Origin: Rhodococcus triatomae BKS 15-14 | GTDB taxonomy: Bacteria > Actinomycetota > Actinomycetes > Mycobacteriales > Mycobacteriaceae | Length of the DNA: 64,000 nucleotides | Direction: 5' to 3' | NCBI GenBank assembly: GCA_000341795.1 | Contig: AODO01000017.1 | Location: 1 to 64,000 of the forward strand | Shown here: positions 59,702 through 64,000 of the stretch, one piece after another | Layout of the letters: each line of letters opens with the position of its first letter | Numbering within the stretch: the stretch's first letter is position 1 | Program-made: the position numbers and the translations under genes | The notes under the pieces: generated by a model | Told to the model about the DNA's origin: nothing | What the model saw: only the letters and a program-made list of their open reading frames with translations | Databases searched by the model: none

Positions 59702-60840
59702 CGCATCCCCAGTCCCCGCGCGATGACCCCGCGCAGAATCTCGCTCGTTCCACCGCGGAGGGTGAAACCCGGCCGCTGCATCGCCCCCGCCGCGACCAGT
59801 TCGCGGAACCCGTCGGGTGCGCTCTCGTCGCTCAGTTCGGCGGCGAGGTCGGCGATGTCGCCCTCGGTGGCGGTGCCGAGCACCTTCACCACCGACGCCG
59901 CGACATCAGCCCGCTCGCGCCGCTCCAACGCCTCGGACACCGCCGTCGACATGTGGTGCAGGCCGACGAGCCTGCCGACGAGGGCGCCGACCCTCGGATC
60001 GGCGGCGATCCGCCCCGCCGCGATCTCGTCGACCGTCGCACCCAGCAGCGTGAACGTCGACAGAAAGCGCTCCGGGCCGCTGCGTTCGTAGCCGAGCTCG
60101 GAGGTGACCTGTGCCCAGCCGTCGCCGATCGTGCCGAGCACCAGGTCGTCGGGAACGAAGACGTCGTCCAGCAGCACCTCGTTGAAGTGATGGTCGCCGG
60201 ACATCGACAGGATCGGCCGGATCGTCACGCCGGGCGAGTCGAGGAGCACGATGAACTGGCTCAGTCCGTCGTGCCGATGCGCCGGATCGAGCGGGGCGGA
60301 CCGGGCGAGGGCGAAGAACGCGTCCGCATGGTGCGCGCCCGACGTCCACAGCTTGGTGCCGCTGATCGACCAGCCGCCGTCGACCCGTGCTGCTCTGGTG
60401 CGGACGCTCGCCAGGTCGGAGCCGGACTCCGGCTCGGACATGCCGATCGCCCAGCAGATCTCACCGCGCGCGATGCCGGGCAGGAACCGCTGCTTCTGGT
60501 CCTCGGTGCCGTACTTGAGCAGCGACGGGGCCGCCTGCCGGTCGGCAACCCACTGCGCCGCGACCGGGGCCCCCACCGCCAGCAGTTCCTCGGTGACGAC
60601 GAACCTCTCCATGAAGGTGCGGCCGTGCCCGCCGTACTCGACGGGGATGGTCATGCCCACCCACCCGCGGTCGGCGAGTGCCCGGGTGAAGGCGGGGTCC
60701 CATCGGGTCAGCCAGGTGTCGACGCCGGGTGTGAACGCGCCTGCGTCGATCTGCTCGCGCAGGAAGACCCGGACCTCGGCGCGCAGGGCCTCGGTCGCGG
60801 GATCGGGTGTGGTCGCCGCCGGGACCAGGGGTGAGTGCAT
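59698..60840 (-). CDS. Acyl-CoA dehydrogenase
   Basis: 380 residues with full motifs: WAIGMSEPESGSDLASV, LWTSGAHHADAFF, MSGDHHFNEVLLDDVFVP, and LRGGTSEILRGVIARGLGM at the C terminus. This is the steroid/branched-substrate branch. Translationally coupled to the shorter homologue downstream, so the two probably form one enzyme. ATG start. Operon order: CaiB, two further dehydrogenases, then this pair. Confidence 0.92.
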   Translation of the reverse strand: MHSPLVPAATTPDPATEALRAEVRVFLREQIDAGAFTPGVDTWLTRWDPAFTRALADRGWVGMTIPVEYGGHGRTFMERFVVTEELLAVGAPVAAQWVADRQAAPSLLKYGTEDQKQRFLPGIARGEICWAIGMSEPESGSDLASVRTRAARVDGGWSISGTKLWTSGAHHADAFFALARSAPLDPAHRHDGLSQFIVLLDSPGVTIRPILSMSGDHHFNEVLLDDVFVPDDLVLGTIGDGWAQVTSELGYERSGPERFLSTFTLLGATVDEIAAGRIAADPRVGALVGRLVGLHHMSTAVSEALERRERADVAASVVKVLGTATEGDIADLAAELSDESAPDGFRELVAAGAMQRPGFTLRGGTSEILRGVIARGLGMR

Positions 60841-60871
60841 GTGTCCTCCACAAGGTGTGCGCTGCGGGCGT

Positions 60872-62029
60872 CTACAGTCCCAGGTCCTTCGAGATGATCG
60901 TCTTCATCACCTCGCTGGTTCCACCGTAGATCCTGCTCACCCGGGTGTCCTCGTACAGGCGGGCGATCGGGTACTCCTGGATGTACCCGTAACCACCGTG
61001 CAGTTGCAGGCACTTGTCGATGACGCGTCCCGCCATCTCCGTGCAGAACAGCTTCGCGCGCGCCGCGTCCGGCACCGACAGTTCGCCTGCGTCGAGCGCG
61101 AGCAGTGCCTGGTCGACGTAGACCCGTGCCGCCTGGGCTTCGGCGGAGCACTCCGCAAGCACGAACTTGGTGTTCTGGAAGTCGGCGACCGGCCGCCCGA
61201 ACACCGTGCGCTCCTTCACGTATGCGGTGGCGTGCCCGATCGCGGCCTCGGCGTGCGCGACACCGTTGAGCGCGATGCTCAGTCGTTCCTGGGGCAGATT
61301 GTGGGTGAGGTAGCCGAACCCGGCGCCCTCCTCGCCGAGCAGGTTCTCGACCGGGACCCGGACGTCGCTGTACGACAACTCGGCGGTGTCCTGCTGACGC
61401 AAACCGATCTTCTCGAGCTTGCGCCCGACGGTGAACCCCTCCGCGTCGGTGGGGACACAGATGATCGACAGGCCCGCGCGCCGGTCGTCCGGGTCGAACG
61501 GTGCGGTGCGGCACACCGTCAGGACGAGGTCGGCGGTCGCGCCACCCGTGATGAACGTCTTGGCTCCGTTGACGATCCAGTGGCCGCCGTCCTCGGACAG
61601 GCGTGCGGTGGTGGCGATGTTGGCGAGGTCCGACCCGGTGCCCGGTTCGGTCATCGCGATCGCCGTCATCAGGTGACCGGACGCGAAGTCGGGCAGCCAC
61701 CGCTTGCGCTGCTCGTCGGTGCCGTACTCCAGCAGGTACGGCAGGATCAGGCAGCAGTGCACCGTGTACGAGCCGAACGAGACGCCTGCCCTGGCGATCT
61801 CCTCGAACACGATGCTGTTGTAGATGAAGCTCGACTCGCCGCCGCCGCCGAACTCCTCCGGCACCTGGACTCCGAGGATGCCGAGTTCACCGAGTCGGTG
61901 GAAGAACTCACGCGGCGGGTTGCCTGCCTCGTCCCATTCCTCTCGGTGCGGGGCCACCTCCTTGGCGATGAAATCGCGCACCATGGAACGGAACTCGTCG
62001 TGTTCGGGTCGGAGGATGCTTCGTTGCAT
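60872..62029 (-). CDS. Acyl-CoA dehydrogenase
   Basis: 385 residues. IAMTEPGTGSDLAN, TFITGGATADLVL, LHGGYGYIQEYPIARLYEDTRVSRIYGGTSEVMKTII. The C-terminal YGGTSEVMK lacks the medium-chain glutamate, so the base is probably elsewhere, as in long-chain or branched enzymes. ATG start. Third of four dehydrogenases in a row on this strand. Substrate unknown. Confidence 0.92.
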   Translation of the reverse strand: MQRSILRPEHDEFRSMVRDFIAKEVAPHREEWDEAGNPPREFFHRLGELGILGVQVPEEFGGGGESSFIYNSIVFEEIARAGVSFGSYTVHCCLILPYLLEYGTDEQRKRWLPDFASGHLMTAIAMTEPGTGSDLANIATTARLSEDGGHWIVNGAKTFITGGATADLVLTVCRTAPFDPDDRRAGLSIICVPTDAEGFTVGRKLEKIGLRQQDTAELSYSDVRVPVENLLGEEGAGFGYLTHNLPQERLSIALNGVAHAEAAIGHATAYVKERTVFGRPVADFQNTKFVLAECSAEAQAARVYVDQALLALDAGELSVPDAARAKLFCTEMAGRVIDKCLQLHGGYGYIQEYPIARLYEDTRVSRIYGGTSEVMKTIISKDLGL

Positions 62030-62060
62030 CGGGGTCTCGATTCTGTGGGTCGTGCGGGCG

Positions 62061-63251
62061 TCAGATGCGGTAGCTGCGCAGGACGCCCTTGCTGATGATG
62101 GTCTTCTGGATCTCGCTCGTGCCCTCGCCGATGAGCAGGAACGGGGCCTCACGCATCAGCCGCTCGATCTCGTACTCCTTGGAGTAGCCGTAGCCGCCGT
62201 GGATGCGGAAGCTCTCCTGCGTCACCTCGGCGCAGTACTCGCTGGCGAGGTACTTCGCCATCCCGGCCGCGACGTCGTTGCGTTCGCCGGAGTCCTTCAG
62301 GCGGGCCGCATTGACCATCATCAGGTGCGCGGCCTCGACCTTGGTGGCCATCTCCGCCAGCTTGAAGGAGATCGCCTGGTGGTCGACGATCGGCTTGCCG
62401 AAGGTCTTGCGCTGCTGGGCGTAGCGGGCCGCGAGTTCGAAGGCGCGGATCGCGATGCCGCATGCTCGGGCGGAGACGTTGACCCGGCCGACCTCGACGC
62501 CGTCCATCATGTGACCGAACCCGAGACCCGGTGTGCCACCCAGGATGTCGTCGGCAGACGCCCGGTAACCGTCGAAGATCAGCTCCGTGGTGTCGATGCC
62601 CTTGTAGCCCATCTTGTCGATCTTCCCGGGGATGGTGATGCCGGGAACGACCTCGCCGAAGCCCGCGGGCTTCTCGATCAGGAACGTCGTCAGGTTCTTG
62701 TGGGCCCGGTCGGCGCCCTCGTCGGTCTTCACCAGTGCCGCAACGAGAGTCGAGCTGCCACCGTTGGTCAGCCACATCTTCTGCCCGTTGATCACGTAGC
62801 CGTCGCCGTCGCGCGTCGCGCGGGTGCGGATCGCCGCGACGTCGGACCCGAGTTCCGGTTCCGACATCGAGAACGCGCCGCGGATGTCACCCGTCGCCAT
62901 CCGCGGCAGGTAGTGCTGCTTCTGTGCCTCGGTGCCGTGCTGGCGGATCATGTACGCGACGATGAAGTGGGTGTTGATGACCCCGGAGACGCTCATCCAT
63001 CCGCGCGCCAGCTCCTCGACGCACAGTGCGTAGGTGAGCAGGGACTCGCCGAGGCCGCCGTACTCCTCCGGGATCATCAGACCGAACAGGCCCATCTCCC
63101 GCATCCGGTCGACGATCTCCTGGGGATACGTGTCCGAGTGTTCGAGCTCCTGCGCGTTCGGAATGATCTCCTTGTCCACGAACGTCCGTACGGCGCCGAG
63201 GATGTCGGACTGGACTTCGGTCAGTCCGGGGGTCTGGGCGAGCCGGGTCAT
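62061..63251 (-). CDS. Acyl-CoA dehydrogenase
   Basis: 396 residues with FSMSEPELGSDVAAI, MWLTNGGSSTLV, IHGGYGYSKEYEIERLMREAPFLLIGEGTSEIQKTI; the Glu of GEGTSEIQ is in the base position. Clearly paralogous to the enzyme at 23570-24724 (shared LPRMATG, GYGYS, GEGT blocks), so the two may act on related acyl-CoAs. The ATG overlaps the stop of the CaiB gene (ATGA), suggesting direct use of the CoA ester that transferase makes. Confidence 0.93.
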   Translation of the reverse strand: MTRLAQTPGLTEVQSDILGAVRTFVDKEIIPNAQELEHSDTYPQEIVDRMREMGLFGLMIPEEYGGLGESLLTYALCVEELARGWMSVSGVINTHFIVAYMIRQHGTEAQKQHYLPRMATGDIRGAFSMSEPELGSDVAAIRTRATRDGDGYVINGQKMWLTNGGSSTLVAALVKTDEGADRAHKNLTTFLIEKPAGFGEVVPGITIPGKIDKMGYKGIDTTELIFDGYRASADDILGGTPGLGFGHMMDGVEVGRVNVSARACGIAIRAFELAARYAQQRKTFGKPIVDHQAISFKLAEMATKVEAAHLMMVNAARLKDSGERNDVAAGMAKYLASEYCAEVTQESFRIHGGYGYSKEYEIERLMREAPFLLIGEGTSEIQKTIISKGVLRSYRI

Positions 63252-64000
63252 GTGCGATCCTTCGTCTCGGTCGGGGCAGAGGTCTTCACGACTCCGCGGG
63301 CGGTGAGGTCGGCGAGGCGATCGGCATCCAGTCCGAGGCGTGTGGTCAACACCTCGGCGGTGTCGTCGCCGTTCGCGGGCGCGGGCCGGGGAGCCTCGTG
63401 GGTGCCGTCGATCGACATCGGCAGCCCGGGCGCGAGATGCGGTCCGATCCGCGGCTGGTCCAGTCGGGAGAACATCGGGTTGTCGGTCACCAGCGGGTCG
63501 GCAGCCAGTTCGCGGAACGTGCGGTACCGCTCGTGGAGCACCGAACTCGCCGCCAGCGCGGCGGCCGCCTCCTCGGCGGTGTGCTCCCGGAACCAGGACC
63601 GGATCAGTGCGGACAGGGTGTCGCGGTGGCGGAAGCGGGTGCCCTCGTCGCGGAAGTCGACGCCGAGCGCGGTTTCCAGGGCCTTGACGGCCTCGGTCGT
63701 TCCGGTCAGGCCGGTCAGGTCTGCGAAGTGTCGCGGGGTCAGCGCCACGAGCATGAACCGGACGCCGTCGGAGGTCACGACGTCGGTGCCGAACGTGCCG
63801 TAGACGGCGGTGCCGAGCCGTTCCCGGTCCGGTCCACCGAACTGGGCTTCCGCCAGGTAGCCGAGGTTGCCCACGGTCGCCAGCGCCACGTCCTCCAGGG
63901 GCAGGACGATGCGGGCGCCCTGGCCGGTCGCATCACGGCGGCGGACCGCCGACGACACCGCCAGCGCCGTGTACAGGCCGGCGGCGACGTCCCAGGCGGG
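63248..64000 (-). CDS. Family III CoA-transferase (CaiB/BaiF), 5' end beyond the window
   Basis: C-terminal 250 residues of a CaiB-type transferase; the reading frame stays open to the window edge, where it encodes PAWDVAAGLYTALAVSSAV, the stretch that normally follows the substrate-binding loop. ARIVLPLEDVALATVGNLGYLAEAQ and GVRFMLVALTPRHFADL are family features. The catalytic Asp and N-terminal domain lie outside. Head of, or upstream in, the dehydrogenase operon; coupled by ATGA to the next gene. Confidence 0.88.
   Translation of the reverse strand, partial: PAWDVAAGLYTALAVSSAVRRRDATGQGARIVLPLEDVALATVGNLGYLAEAQFGGPDRERLGTAVYGTFGTDVVTSDGVRFMLVALTPRHFADLTGLTGTTEAVKALETALGVDFRDEGTRFRHRDTLSALIRSWFREHTAEEAAAALAASSVLHERYRTFRELAADPLVTDNPMFSRLDQPRIGPHLAPGLPMSIDGTHEAPRPAPANGDDTAEVLTTRLGLDADRLADLTARGVVKTSAPTETKDRT

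Overview
High-GC actinobacterial DNA, most likely from Rhodococcus or a close relative in the Mycobacteriales. Reasons: a mycothiol S-conjugate amidase (mca), an EspG-like protein, a mycofactocin-coupled dehydrogenase, an LLM-type (F420/flavin) oxidoreductase, many acyl-CoA dehydrogenases, and a left end whose gene content and order recall M. tuberculosis Rv1086 to Rv1074c (Z-isoprenyl diphosphate synthase, hemolysin III, DUF255, Rv1083, mca, DUF4307, greA, metB, cbs, SGNH hydrolase, thiolase). I see no rRNA, tRNA, IS element, phage gene or CRISPR array.

Layout. (1) 1-7.4 kb: conserved housekeeping block ending with greA, which has a long structured leader. (2) 7.4-11.1 kb: a thiamin-precursor salvage operon, TPP riboswitch-tenA-thiY-thiX-thiZ, each gene overlapping the next. 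(3) 11.2-18.5 kb: SEC-C protein, a two-domain peptidoglycan hydrolase, metB, cbs and an SGNH hydrolase. (4) 18.6-23.6 kb: plus-strand lipid genes (thiolase, two SDRs, a crotonase-fold protein without the usual glutamates, a hotdog thioesterase) and a ComB-like phosphatase. (5) 23.6-31.6 kb: acyl-CoA dehydrogenase, CitE-like lyase, mesaconyl-CoA hydratase-like MaoC protein, GntR regulator, YtcJ-like amidohydrolase, CaiB CoA-transferase and an enoyl-CoA hydratase with a structured leader. This is a plausible C5-dicarboxylyl-CoA (mesaconate, itaconate or methylsuccinate type) route. (6) 31.6-58.6 kb: a large catabolic locus, described below. (7) 58.7-64 kb: four acyl-CoA dehydrogenases and a CaiB CoA-transferase cut by the window edge.

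The 31.6-58.6 kb locus is the most interesting part. It holds an ABC importer (one ATPase and one fused double permease) and three paralogous lipoprotein binding proteins, each in a different transcription unit. It also has an acyl-CoA ligase, five SDRs, an MDR reductase, three acyl-CoA dehydrogenases, a CaiB transferase, a thiolase, a second thiolase-like protein lacking the nucleophilic cysteine beside two DUF35 proteins (a retro-aldolase-like set), and an APH-type kinase coupled to an ACAD11-like dehydrogenase (as in LvaA/LvaC levulinate catabolism). A FadR-type GntR regulator sits in the middle. Five AT-rich near-palindromes of the form AATATTCGnATGTT lie in front of the five transcription units I infer, which suggests one GntR regulon. 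The substrate is not identified. The enzymes suggest an imported acid or alcohol with a branched or gamma-oxygenated side chain, activated to a CoA ester and shortened by dehydrogenation, gamma-hydroxyl phosphorylation/elimination and retro-aldol cleavage.
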